Shown one piece after another: positions 8,807 to 18,449 of a DNA stretch of 52,200 bases. Every line of letters begins with the position of its first letter. Position 1 is the first letter of the stretch. Below the pieces are notes generated by a model that saw nothing but the letters and a program-made list of their open reading frames with translations, ran no database searches and was not told the origin of the DNA. The stretch covers positions 1-52,200 of the forward strand of contig JAAYKH010000028.1 of the NCBI GenBank assembly GCA_012522475.1, written 5' to 3'. Position numbers and translations under genes: made by a program. The stretch comes from Chloroflexota bacterium (GTDB taxonomy: Bacteria > Chloroflexota > Anaerolineae > Anaerolineales > Anaerolineaceae).

Positions 8807-10993
8807 ATGCAACCCAACCCAATAACATACCGTACCAAGCTCGGTGATAAAGACATCATCATCGAGACGGGCAAGCTGGCCGGACAGGCTGGCGGTTCCG
8901 TAGTCATTCGCCAGGGAGACAGCCAGATTTTCTGTGCAGCCACTCTGGGAAATGTGCGTGAAGGACTTGATTTCTTCCCACTAACTGTTGATTATGAAGA
9001 ACGCATGTATGCCGGTGGAAAAATCCCCGGTTCTTTCTTTCGCCGTGAAGGGCGACCGCGGGATGAAGCTATCCTGATCGCCCGAATGGCTGACCGCCCG
9101 ATCCGCCCGTTATTCCCGGAGGGCATGCGCAACGAAGTCCAGGTTATCCTCATGTCACTTTCCGCAGATACTGAAAATCCCCTGGATACACTGTGCATCA
9201 ATGCAACTTCAGCGTCTTTGATGATCTCAGATATCCCCTGGGCTGGGCCTATCGGCGCCGTGCGTATCGGTTACATCGATGGTGAACTGGTCGTCAACCC
9301 GACTTTCTCTGAAATGGAAATTTCTAAACTGGATCTGATTGTTGCCGGCACCAAACAGGCAATTGCCATGGTCGAATGCGGCGCAAATGAGGTCTCAGAG
9401 CAGGTCGTGGTAGAAGCCCTCGACCTGGCTCATCAAGCCATCCAGCCAATTATCGAACTGCAAGAGCAAATGGCGCGTGAAATCGGCAAGAAAAAACGTG
9501 ACCTTGAACTGGGCTCCATGGATGAGGATCTGCTGACCGAGGTCAAATCCCGGGTTTCAGAGCCTTTGCTGGAGATTCTCAGAAAACCCTATGTTAAAGA
9601 AGAATTTTATCAGGGCGTCCGCGACCTGAAAGAAACGTTGATTGACGAACTGACAGCCGATAAAGCCGATGCGCTCTCCGAAGCAGAACTCAAAGCTCTC
9701 AAAAAGGGCGTTGGCGACGCCTTCGAAGAAACGGAGAAAGAAGTTATCCGCAATCGGATCCTTAGAGATCGTGCCCGCCCTGACGGTCGTAAACCGGAAG
9801 ACGTTCGCGAAATTTGGTGCGAAGTTAACACCAGCCCGCGCGCCCATGGTTCGGGCTTGTTTACTCGGGGAGAAACCCAGGTGCTCACCCTGGCCACCCT
9901 CGGCACACCACGCGAAGCCCAGGAGCTGGACAACCTGATCCCCACAGAAACCAAACGCTATATGCATCACTATAATTTCCCGCCATACAGCACCGGCGAA
10001 ACCGGTCGTCTGTTCCAATCCCGTCGGGAAGTTGGTCATGGGATGCTGGCAGAACGCGCTCTGCGCCCTGTTCTTCCAGAGGAAAAAGACTTCCCCTACA
10101 CCATGCGGCTTGTTTCCGAGGTGATGTCTTCTAACGGCTCTTCTTCGATGGCCTCAACCTGTGGTTCGACGCTGGCGTTGATGGATACTGGCGTACCCAT
10201 TAAGCGGCCGGTTTCCGGTGTGGCTATGGGCATGATCAAAGAAGGCGAGAACTATGTCATCCTCACCGATATTCTCGGTATGGAAGATCATCTGGGCGAC
10301 CTGGACTTCAAAGTCACCGGGACCAGCGAAGGGATCACCGCTTTGCAAATGGACATCAAAATCAGCGGGATCACCACTGAGATTATGTCAGAAGCGCTTG
10401 AACAGGCTCGCAAAGCCCGGCTGTATATCCTTGACAGAATGCTTGCCGTCATCGATCAACCCCGTCCCGACATCAAAGACCATGCGCCCCGCATCGAAAC
10501 CGTCAAAGTGCCCGTCGATAAAATCGGCGCAGTCATTGGTAAAGGCGGCGAAACGATCCGCAGTATCCAGGAAGAAACCGGTACCCGTATCGACATCGAC
10601 GACGATGGCACCATCTTTATCGCTTCAACCGATGGGGTTGGCTACAAAGCCGCTCGCGAACGAATCGAACGCCTGACTGAACAGGTCGAAGTCGGCCATA
10701 TTTACACCGGCAAGGTGGTTCGTATCACCGACTTTGGCGCCTTTGTTGAAGTGCTCCCCGGCCAGGACGGCCTGGTGCACATCTCGCAATTAGATACCAG
10801 CCATGTCAACAAAGTGACTGACGTGGTAAGCGAAGGCGACGAAATCACCGTTATGGTCACCAATATCGACAACCAGGGAAAGATCAGGCTTTCACGCCAG
10901 GCGCTGCTTGAAGGCTGGACGCTGGAAGAAGCCCAGCAGCACGATAGCCAGGGAAACAAAGGCGGTGGCCGCCCCCGCAGCCGCCGGCGATAA
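8807..10993 (+). CDS. pnp: polynucleotide phosphorylase
   Basis: Phosphorolytic 3'-5' exoribonuclease (polyribonucleotide nucleotidyltransferase), 728 aa, a trimeric component of RNA decay complexes. The domain order is complete: first RNase PH domain (about 10-220), helical linker, second RNase PH domain (about 320-545) with the SNGSSSMAS active-site region, KH domain (about 555-615, IGAVIGKGGETIRSI), and S1 domain (about 625-695, GKVVRITDFGAFVE). The tail is Gly/Arg-rich. It lies downstream of rpsO and ends in its own terminator. Confidence 0.97.
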   Translation: MQPNPITYRTKLGDKDIIIETGKLAGQAGGSVVIRQGDSQIFCAATLGNVREGLDFFPLTVDYEERMYAGGKIPGSFFRREGRPRDEAILIARMADRPIRPLFPEGMRNEVQVILMSLSADTENPLDTLCINATSASLMISDIPWAGPIGAVRIGYIDGELVVNPTFSEMEISKLDLIVAGTKQAIAMVECGANEVSEQVVVEALDLAHQAIQPIIELQEQMAREIGKKKRDLELGSMDEDLLTEVKSRVSEPLLEILRKPYVKEEFYQGVRDLKETLIDELTADKADALSEAELKALKKGVGDAFEETEKEVIRNRILRDRARPDGRKPEDVREIWCEVNTSPRAHGSGLFTRGETQVLTLATLGTPREAQELDNLIPTETKRYMHHYNFPPYSTGETGRLFQSRREVGHGMLAERALRPVLPEEKDFPYTMRLVSEVMSSNGSSSMASTCGSTLALMDTGVPIKRPVSGVAMGMIKEGENYVILTDILGMEDHLGDLDFKVTGTSEGITALQMDIKISGITTEIMSEALEQARKARLYILDRMLAVIDQPRPDIKDHAPRIETVKVPVDKIGAVIGKGGETIRSIQEETGTRIDIDDDGTIFIASTDGVGYKAARERIERLTEQVEVGHIYTGKVVRITDFGAFVEVLPGQDGLVHISQLDTSHVNKVTDVVSEGDEITVMVTNIDNQGKIRLSRQALLEGWTLEEAQQHDSQGNKGGGRPRSRRR

Positions 10994-11022
10994 TTACACG
11001 ATTATTGAACAATAATAAAACG

Positions 11023-11063
11023 AACAAACCTACCCTCTCATTACAAGGGCAGGTTTGTTTTAT
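11023..11063 (+). terminator. rho-independent terminator after pnp
   Basis: A stem of about 13 base pairs with one mismatch (arms about 11023-11036 and 11046-11059) is followed by TTTTATTG. It closes the rpsO-pnp transcript. Confidence 0.8.
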
Positions 11064-11210
11064 TGATACACAACAGAAAGCCAGAGTTTTGTAATTTATC
11101 GATTCTAAAATAGACGCTGATAAATTCGATGTTTATCTGCCACAGTTAAAGTGTTTTTCACCAACAAACAGATACGAGGTCTACGCCAACAAAAAACGCG
11201 TAATGGGCTT

Positions 11211-12782
11211 TTAGTGATTGTCACTTGTTGGCAGGTAAGGCATCTCATAACCGGAAAGCCTTAAAAGATCGGCCAGGGCCGCCCGCAAAGCATCTCGGTC
11301 ATCCCAATCATATTCCACATCACCAAAACACATGGATTGCTCGTGCCCCTTGCCACAGGTGATCACCAGGTCACCCGGTTTTGCCCGTCTGACAGCCAAC
11401 CGCAGGGCAGCGCCCCGATCGGGTTCCCGCCAGAAGGTCTGGCCTTCGACACCGCCGCCGCGCACAGCGCCTTCGGCCATGTCTGCCAGGATATCATCCA
11501 ACGATTCTGTGCGCGGGTCTTCCGCTGTTAAAATCACCTCATCGGCCAGGCCAACGGCGATCTCCGGCATCAGCTTACGCTTTTCAATATCACGCAAACC
11601 CGCCGAACCAAACACGGCAATCACCTTACCATCAGTCAATTCGCGCGCCGTACTCAGGGCCTCGTGGATGGCATTGGGGGTGTGTGCAAAATCAACAATG
11701 GCCAAAAAGTCCTGCCCTAAATCAATGCGTTCCATGCGCCCGGCTACGCCGGGTGCAGATGCAAAGGCAGCCTGAACCACAGAAATCGGGATGCCCAACC
11801 CAACCACAGTCAGGCCGATGGCTGCCAATCCATTGGCAACATTGTAATGACCAATCAACGGCGTGTGAATATCGAATTCCTCGTTCAATCCAACCACACG
11901 AAAACGCAATTCTCGCGGCGTGCTGACGATATTTTCCGCCCAAACATCCGCCGTATGATCGCCATTTGAGCTGTACGAAAACTGTCGGGTTTTGGAAAGT
12001 CCTGCAAGATAAGGATAGGATTCATCATCTTTGTTCAGCACGGCCAGCTTTTCAATGCCTTTACCCGCGCTGGCATCCCCTAAAGCCTCGAACAGCAAAC
12101 CCTTTGCGCCTAAATAGCCTTGGTAAGTGCGATGATAATCAAGGTGTTCGTGGGTTACATTGGTCACCGCGGCCAGGTCAAAATCCACCGCAGCGGCCCG
12201 TCGCTGGGCCATCCCGTGCGACGTCGCCTCTAATATCATGTGTGTCAGGCCGGCATCGACCATTTGAGCCAAGTAACGCTGAATGTCCGGCGCTTCAGGC
12301 GTGGTGACGTGAAAGCCCGTATCGAGGGCTCGATCGTCAATCAGGGCATTCACCGATGTAATCATACCCGTCGCCAGGCCGGCAGTTCGCAGGATATGGT
12401 AGACCAGGTTAGCAGTCGTCGTCTTCCCATCCGTGCCTGTGACGCCAATGACCACCAGCTTTCGTGAAGGATCGTCGTAAAATGCGGCTGAGAATTTAGC
12501 CAGTGCAACCCGGTCGTCCTCTTGAATTTGGACATAGGGCACGGTCAGATCTGCCAGTGGATGGCTGCCGATCACCGCAACCGCGCCGCGCGCCGCAGCT
12601 GCCTGGGCAAATGTATGCCCATCAAAATTCTCCCCTACTAAGGCAAAAAAAGCATGCCCCGGTCGAACATTTCGCGAATCCCAGGCAATCCCTGTGATCT
12701 CAATATCATCAAGGGAATCTTGGGTCAGATGAGATATCTCCGTTAGGCAGGCGCTCAATCGTCTTTTTCGGGTGGGTGTCAT
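11211..12782 (-). CDS. murE: UDP-N-acetylmuramyl-tripeptide synthetase MurE
   Basis: Cytoplasmic peptidoglycan ligase adding the third amino acid to UDP-MurNAc-L-Ala-D-Glu, about 523 aa. It shows an N-terminal Mur domain with DSRNVRPGHAFFAL, the ATP loop GVTGTDGKTTT, the carbamylated-lysine region and a C-terminal domain with VFGSAGLRD. The ATG at 12782 follows AAAGGAG at good spacing; a TTG at 12800 would put that site inside the gene. The substrate-specificity motif, DNPR in diaminopimelate enzymes, reads EDPR here (residues 421-424). The amino acid added is therefore uncertain (Lys or Orn are possible). The gene stands alone, outside a dcw cluster. Confidence 0.92.
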   Translation of the reverse strand: MTPTRKRRLSACLTEISHLTQDSLDDIEITGIAWDSRNVRPGHAFFALVGENFDGHTFAQAAAARGAVAVIGSHPLADLTVPYVQIQEDDRVALAKFSAAFYDDPSRKLVVIGVTGTDGKTTTANLVYHILRTAGLATGMITSVNALIDDRALDTGFHVTTPEAPDIQRYLAQMVDAGLTHMILEATSHGMAQRRAAAVDFDLAAVTNVTHEHLDYHRTYQGYLGAKGLLFEALGDASAGKGIEKLAVLNKDDESYPYLAGLSKTRQFSYSSNGDHTADVWAENIVSTPRELRFRVVGLNEEFDIHTPLIGHYNVANGLAAIGLTVVGLGIPISVVQAAFASAPGVAGRMERIDLGQDFLAIVDFAHTPNAIHEALSTARELTDGKVIAVFGSAGLRDIEKRKLMPEIAVGLADEVILTAEDPRTESLDDILADMAEGAVRGGGVEGQTFWREPDRGAALRLAVRRAKPGDLVITCGKGHEQSMCFGDVEYDWDDRDALRAALADLLRLSGYEMPYLPTSDNH

Positions 12783-12907
12783 GCAAGTTGCTCCTTTCAA
12801 GGGTTAAGCTGAAAAACCGATCAGCAACACAGTAATATAACCTTAAGTGCTGTTTCAAACAAGGGGCGCGAAGGGGAGCCAACAATTGTAAATCTTTAAA
12901 CAAAAAA

Positions 12908-12981
<74 letters not shown>

Positions 12982-13035
12982 AAAGCATAAAATCAAATTA
13001 ATAAAGATCGCATTCAAACACTCGCGCCCACGACC

Positions 13036-13128
13036 TTCGCGCGGAGGGGCTCGAACCCACGATACCACGGATGTGAACCGTGCGCTCTAACCAGCAGCCC
13101 TTAGCAGGATCTGCGAAGCTACGTGCCC
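13036..13128 (-). pseudogene. tRNA-Val(CAC) pseudogene with insertion in the D-arm
   Basis: This copy matches the functional tRNA-Val across the anticodon arm, variable region and T-arm, including the U-U mismatch. The D-arm is interrupted by about 19 extra bases containing the small inverted repeat GCAG-ATC-CTGC. The acceptor strands (GGGCACG against CGCGCGA) pair at only four of seven positions. It therefore cannot form a normal cloverleaf and is best read as a tandem duplicate that has decayed. Confidence 0.75.
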
Positions 13129-13320
13129 ATAACAAAGAGCATTATAGCAAATAATAATGCCTGCGTCAATCAGCTTTTATTTCAAAAAATCAATAGGCAT
13201 CATTTAGTCATTCATACGAGGGCATCTTCTTAGATAGTATTTCAGTTCTTTCTCAGCTAAAACTTAGGTTTTTATACTTTTGCACCCCTATCGCTAACCA
13301 TTCATTGGTAAAATTGTAAT

Positions 13321-15588
13321 ATGCATGCAATTGCTGTTGACAGAACTGGGCCAAAAGCCTTTATATTGGCGCCGGATGGTGAGTTTTCAGCATTTGAACC
13401 GGAGCATGACCAAATCTGGACGCTGGATTTGGACCCACCAGACGCCAGCCCCTTTCACCTCCACACGACCTATCATTTGCGCGTCAACTCAATGCGCGTG
13501 TTTTCTAACCTCCTCATGGGGCACCGCAGGTTGATAAAACCAGATGATTTCTCATTACCCCCTACGGTCACAGCCTACGCCCCCAGCGCCATCGAAATTG
13601 AATACGCCTTCAACCATCAGGTGGCTGTCCGCTTTACTGGTTTCATCCCGGAACCGGACCTTTTGGTCGGCTCGCTGTGTATAAAAAACACCTTCAGTCA
13701 ACCAATCGCGCTAATCGTAGAAATGGCAGCGATTTTAATTCCCCTGGGCCAGGGCAATCCCATTCATCCGGATACGATTGACCACAACCATGTTCTTTCA
13801 GGCAAAACCGAGGAGCTATTCCCAATCCTGTTCACAAGCGGCGGCCCGACGGGTACCAGCAATCCCTACCCTGCGCTCCATGTCCCTGTAACCCTTGCGC
13901 CGAATGAAGTAGAAAACATTCAATGGGTGTTAGCATCTAAAACCTCACAGACGAGTTCGTTTGAAGCAGCTCGCAATTGGACAGCGCAGGATTGGCACAA
14001 AGATCTGCAAGCCTATAAAAAATCTCACCAAAAAAAGATGGTTTTCATTAAAACGGGGCAACCCGACTGGGATACGGCGTTTTATCTCGCCCAGATCAAT
14101 GCCCGGTCGCATCTTGTTAATTTTCATCAAACCACGCCCTGCACCGCATTTAGCCGTAAACGCTTGACCAATCCGCTCAAAGCTGCCCCTGGCATAAAAA
14201 AAGAAAGACCTGATCTGACCCTGCTGGAGGCATTGCATTTGAGCCAGGTACTCCTTCCAAGCCATATAGATTATCTCCTCAAGCTGGCTGAAGGATTCAT
14301 CGCCTGCATCGACGATCAGGGTTGTTTGTGTTCCCACAACCGGCGGGACATCACAACCACTGCGATCAACGATAGCCCATTGTTGGCTAACCTGTGCTTG
14401 ATGCTGTACGAGATTTGCCCGGATGCAGCGTTTTTAAAACAGGCTTTCCCCCACCTTCGGCGATTTTTTGACATAGGTTGGTTGAAAAACAAAAAACCGG
14501 AACCCGCAAATCTACCTACCTGGGATACGCCTGAGCAACTTCAACTTGATTTCGGCTTATTTAATTTTGAGGTTTGGGAAGAGGCAGGGAGTGGCCTCGA
14601 CATCCGCACCGCCCTCAGCCCGGCCCTGGCAGCCATGTTGTTACGAGAGGCTTCAGCCATGAAACAAATTGCTCACATCCTGGGTGAACGCTCCGCTCGC
14701 AGTTGGTATGCGCAATGGATAAAAATAATACAGGAGGCATTAAACTCGCTCTGGGTGGATGCAAACCACCATTTCAGTTACCAGGATTATCAAACCCACC
14801 ATACGCCTCAACGTGAAATATACGACTTTGGACAAATCCAGTCCCCGTTAAAAATCGACAAACCATTCTCTCAACCCCAGCGTCTTCAAATCAGCTTTAA
14901 AACTCGGGAAAAATACCCCAAAAAAACCAGCGTTCGCCTTGAGGGTGTGGATTCCCATGGCGAAATGATCACAGAGTTAATTCAACCTCCAGCGTTGCAC
15001 TGGATTAATCAACGGGCACATATCACCACTCAGAAAATTTTTTCCGCTTTAAACGTCGTTTATTTTGAGGGTTTTAACCCCGATGATCACTTCCTGATCA
15101 AAACCGCCGATTATTCTCAACCGGACATCTCCTGCCTCCTCCCGGTTTGGTCAGGCGGCATCCGCAAAGAACACCTGGCATCCATATCGAAATCATTAAT
15201 CGACGGGGAAACCCTGTCCTGTGCATTTGGGATTCCCGAGTCCTGGCATTTCAACCATCCCCTACCGGATGGTTTGTCAATGCCTGTCAACGTCCAATGG
15301 AATACGTTGGTTCTCGATGGCCTGGCCAGGGAAGGTTATGCTGAAGAGGCAATGACCTTATTCACCAACTTGATGACACCCATTATCCGTGGATTAAAGG
15401 CGTTTAATGGATTTTATCCACGGTTTGATAACCTAACAGGCCTTCCCATCGGCGCTGCCAATACAATAGCGGGGTTGGTCCCTGTTGGCTTATTTTTAAA
15501 AATTGCTGGCATCAAATTAATGAGTCCGGAGCGCGTCGCAGTTTGGGGTGAAAATCCCTTCCCCTGGCCTGTGGAGGTGTGCTGGTAG
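13321..15588 (+). CDS. six-hairpin glycosidase-like protein, uncharacterised
   Basis: 755 aa, no signal peptide, probably cytoplasmic. The N-terminal 230 residues look beta-rich (short strands, many Pro/Thr). From about 255 onward the pattern is helical, with motifs resembling (alpha/alpha)6-toroid enzymes such as amylo-1,6-glucosidase, GH63 and GH15: PDWDTAFYLAQINARSHLV, a DLTLLEALHLSQVLLPSHI helix, and SMPVNVQWNTLVLDGLAREG near the end. This suggests a glycosidase or debranching role, but no catalytic residue can be assigned. An insert of about 100 residues around 500-610 is beta-like. No ribosome-binding site precedes the ATG, so the mRNA may be leaderless. Confidence 0.55.
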   Translation: MHAIAVDRTGPKAFILAPDGEFSAFEPEHDQIWTLDLDPPDASPFHLHTTYHLRVNSMRVFSNLLMGHRRLIKPDDFSLPPTVTAYAPSAIEIEYAFNHQVAVRFTGFIPEPDLLVGSLCIKNTFSQPIALIVEMAAILIPLGQGNPIHPDTIDHNHVLSGKTEELFPILFTSGGPTGTSNPYPALHVPVTLAPNEVENIQWVLASKTSQTSSFEAARNWTAQDWHKDLQAYKKSHQKKMVFIKTGQPDWDTAFYLAQINARSHLVNFHQTTPCTAFSRKRLTNPLKAAPGIKKERPDLTLLEALHLSQVLLPSHIDYLLKLAEGFIACIDDQGCLCSHNRRDITTTAINDSPLLANLCLMLYEICPDAAFLKQAFPHLRRFFDIGWLKNKKPEPANLPTWDTPEQLQLDFGLFNFEVWEEAGSGLDIRTALSPALAAMLLREASAMKQIAHILGERSARSWYAQWIKIIQEALNSLWVDANHHFSYQDYQTHHTPQREIYDFGQIQSPLKIDKPFSQPQRLQISFKTREKYPKKTSVRLEGVDSHGEMITELIQPPALHWINQRAHITTQKIFSALNVVYFEGFNPDDHFLIKTADYSQPDISCLLPVWSGGIRKEHLASISKSLIDGETLSCAFGIPESWHFNHPLPDGLSMPVNVQWNTLVLDGLAREGYAEEAMTLFTNLMTPIIRGLKAFNGFYPRFDNLTGLPIGAANTIAGLVPVGLFLKIAGIKLMSPERVAVWGENPFPWPVEVCW

Positions 15589-15707
15589 GGCTTGTGCTTG
15601 CGGAAAGAGATATCGCAGATAGACATCATCTTTCCTGATGGCACCCAATATCATGGTCGAGTTACCAAACCACGGGTCATCAAAAGTGAAAAGAGGTGAG
15701 GTCATTC

Positions 15708-17921
15708 ATGCTTGGTCAAAATAAATTGTTGGCTATCATCTTTATACTCCTGTTCGCAACCATCCTGGGCGCTTGCCAAAAAACAATCCCTGACGCTGTG
15801 TTGACGCCTGTTGCAACGACGTCCACGATCTCAACCAGCACATTGACCTTCACGCCATCGCCTACCAGCATCCGAACCTTACCGCCAACTTTAACCCCAA
15901 CGTTTGAACCCACTGAAACTGCCAGCCCCACGCCGGAGGCAACCATCCAGTGGGATAGCAAAAGTTTATCGCTCACCCCCATTCCGTTTATCGCTGAAAG
16001 CATTACTGCTGAAAACGTGGCAGCGGTCGATGCCATTGCTGTTTGGGGCAATGGCAAAGCGAACACTATCGCCCTCTCTCCGGATAACAGCATCCTGGCG
16101 GTGGGTACCGGGATCGGTGTTTATCTATACGAAAGTTATAATTTCCTGTTCTTTGCCCGCTTACCAACATCAGACACCGTCCAATCGATTGCTTTTTCGC
16201 CCTATGAAAACACAATCGCCCTGGGGTTGGCGCGGGGAAATATCGAGATTTTTGATTTAGACCAATTGAGTTTGGTCAGACGATTGGAAATTCCAAACGT
16301 TGCCTTCACCGGACCGCATCTTACCGAAACTCTGTTTTCATATGATGGTTCGCGCCTCACCAGTGTAACCGACTCTGGCAGCACTATCCACGTCAACCGT
16401 TGGGAGACGGCAACCTGGCAGTCAACCGCTTCCTTCACACTTACCAAAGGGTTGGTTTACTATATCAACCCTGATGCAGAAATTCTCGGCGTTCTCGATA
16501 GTCACGGTTTAACATTACAGTCACTCGCCTCGCTGGAAGACGTCACCACACTTGCCCTGCCGGCTTCAGAGCCAAGCGCGTACTGGGAGAATATCCCCCT
16601 GCAAAACGGCGAGATTGCACCGTCCTCTGCTGGCGGTTTTATCCTTATCAATAACGGCAACACCATCCTTCATTGGGATCTGCTGGAAAAAAGCATCACC
16701 TATCGTCTTGATCAATATCCCCAAGCATTGCCCGACCCATGTTACCAGGCCCCAAACACTTGCCGCAATGCCCAGGGAGGATTTTCATGGACGTGTACCA
16801 CCACGACAAACACCGCCCCCATTGAGACCATCCGCCTGACGCCAGATGATACCGCATTATTAATCGCCACGAATGACACGTACACCGAGCTTCGCAACAG
16901 CGCAAATGGTTCATTGCTTTGGCGGTTAGACGCTCAATTTACCGATGTATCTTTCTCTAGGTTTATGGACTTTTTCATCGGGCTTAAATCGGATGGCACC
17001 ATTGAAAAAAGAAACCTTGATAACGGTGCGTTGCTTTTGTCCCTGAATCAACACCCCGGTCAGTTGCTGTCATTAGCATTCTCACCGAACGAAAAAATCC
17101 TAGCAGCCGGCTATGGCGATGGCTGGGTCAGGATTTACAGCACTTTCAATGGTGAGCTGCTGGGCGTATTGGATGGAACAGCCAACGTATTACAATTTTT
17201 ACAGGACGGGTACATGCTGGCAGCCGGTTTAGCAGATGGCAAGGTGCGTGTTTTTGACCTGGGCAAGGGATCTTATTTTGACTTTTACAATGGACATTAT
17301 GATGCAGTTAACGCGTTAACATTCTCTGCCGATGGGAAGACCATCCTTACCGGCAGTCAGGATTGTACGGTCAGCCTGTGGGACGTAAATGATCGTTTTC
17401 GCAGTTCAAATATCACCCCGGGTGGGAAAGATCCCTTCCAGATAGAAGCAGTTGCAATAACCGAGAAAAGCGAAAACCTGTTCGTCCTGGCAAAGGATAA
17501 TGGTGTTTATCAGGTTTTGGATACCAACCCCGGGGTCCTCATTGCTCCTGTGGATGCAAAACTGGCGGATATGGCGCTTTCACCCGATACCCGTTTGCTC
17601 GCTGCTGCCGGATCCAGCATTTGGCTCATTCCATTAAAAACCCAAGGCCAACCAGGTAATCCATTGAAACTGTCCTCCTCAACTGGCGACCCTGTATTAG
17701 TCGTGGACTTCACCCCCAATGGCGCCCTGTTGACCGCTGTCTCAGCGGAAGGTATGGAATTCTTTTCTGCTCCCGACGGCAAAAGTCTTGCAGTAGTGCG
17801 CTTTTCTCCAAACAGCCAGCACACCAATCCACCAGTTAATCTGGCAAATTCAGCAAATGGTTCGTTGATCGCCCTCGGCAGGCAGGATGGGTTAATTCAC
17901 ATCTTTGCAGTAAAGCCGTAA
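15708..17921 (+). CDS. WD40-repeat lipoprotein
   Basis: Secreted, lipid-anchored beta-propeller protein of about 737 aa. The ATG at 15708 follows GAGGTGAGG; a GTG at 15696 is part of that site. The signal peptide ends in TILGAC. A Thr/Pro/Ser-rich linker runs to about residue 85. WD40-type blades then fill the rest, with clear units such as IALSPDNSILAVG, ALTFSADGKTILTGSQDCTVSLWDV and LALSFSPNEK-like strands. The length would allow two propellers. Such proteins usually act as scaffolds; the partner is unknown. A cysteine pair (PDPC..TC) lies mid-protein. Confidence 0.8.
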   Translation: MLGQNKLLAIIFILLFATILGACQKTIPDAVLTPVATTSTISTSTLTFTPSPTSIRTLPPTLTPTFEPTETASPTPEATIQWDSKSLSLTPIPFIAESITAENVAAVDAIAVWGNGKANTIALSPDNSILAVGTGIGVYLYESYNFLFFARLPTSDTVQSIAFSPYENTIALGLARGNIEIFDLDQLSLVRRLEIPNVAFTGPHLTETLFSYDGSRLTSVTDSGSTIHVNRWETATWQSTASFTLTKGLVYYINPDAEILGVLDSHGLTLQSLASLEDVTTLALPASEPSAYWENIPLQNGEIAPSSAGGFILINNGNTILHWDLLEKSITYRLDQYPQALPDPCYQAPNTCRNAQGGFSWTCTTTTNTAPIETIRLTPDDTALLIATNDTYTELRNSANGSLLWRLDAQFTDVSFSRFMDFFIGLKSDGTIEKRNLDNGALLLSLNQHPGQLLSLAFSPNEKILAAGYGDGWVRIYSTFNGELLGVLDGTANVLQFLQDGYMLAAGLADGKVRVFDLGKGSYFDFYNGHYDAVNALTFSADGKTILTGSQDCTVSLWDVNDRFRSSNITPGGKDPFQIEAVAITEKSENLFVLAKDNGVYQVLDTNPGVLIAPVDAKLADMALSPDTRLLAAAGSSIWLIPLKTQGQPGNPLKLSSSTGDPVLVVDFTPNGALLTAVSAEGMEFFSAPDGKSLAVVRFSPNSQHTNPPVNLANSANGSLIALGRQDGLIHIFAVKP

Positions 17922-18003
17922 ACGTGCTGCGCTTTTCTTTTACCGCATTTATCTCCTATAATTATTGGAGCTCGTTAATTTAAGTACAAAGAAAGGAACC
18001 ATC

Positions 18004-18420
18004 ATGTCAGAGCGTGTTGTCGTTTACCAAGACAAAAGCTTTCGAACCAGCTTTCGAGCGGCCGACCCCAACGAAGAAGATAACAGCATTATCGAAACTG
18101 TCATGCACCTTCATAACCTGACGCCCTATGGCATGCTGCTGGCCAGCCTGGGGGCTTGCACCGCAATTGTCGTCAACACTTACGCCCGCAACCACGGGAT
18201 TCCACTCAGGGGTATCTCTGTGGATTCAGCTTATGAGCGCGTGTTTGCAGATGATTGTGAGGATTGCGATATCGAAAACAATTATGAAGAAGTTATTCGA
18301 GAAAAGGTTGAATTTGAGGGTGATTTAGATGAATCGCAGCTCAAACGTTTGCACAAAGTCGTTAAAGCTTGTTCGGTCAGGCGCTTGTTAGAAAATGGCA
18401 TTCGTGTGATATCAGATTAA
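18004..18420 (+). CDS. OsmC family protein
   Basis: Small cytoplasmic protein of 138 aa in the OsmC/Ohr fold, which reduces organic hydroperoxides through two cysteines. One cysteine lies in LASLGACTAIVVNTYA (about residue 52) and the other in VVKACSVRRLLE (about 122), the spacing expected for the active pair. The acidic middle segment with CEDCD adds two more cysteines. The ATG at 18004 follows AAAGGAAC; a TTG at 17965 is less likely. A TATAAT at 17957-17962 may be its -10 element. pncB follows 29 bases later and may be co-transcribed. Confidence 0.8.
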   Translation: MSERVVVYQDKSFRTSFRAADPNEEDNSIIETVMHLHNLTPYGMLLASLGACTAIVVNTYARNHGIPLRGISVDSAYERVFADDCEDCDIENNYEEVIREKVEFEGDLDESQLKRLHKVVKACSVRRLLENGIRVISD

Positions 18421-18449
18421 TATTTGGCTTAGATCGGTAAGGAAACAAT

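Noticed and set aside
13036-13128. A second functional tRNA-Val
   Set aside because: The D-arm insertion and the three acceptor mismatches are not compatible with a normal tRNA.
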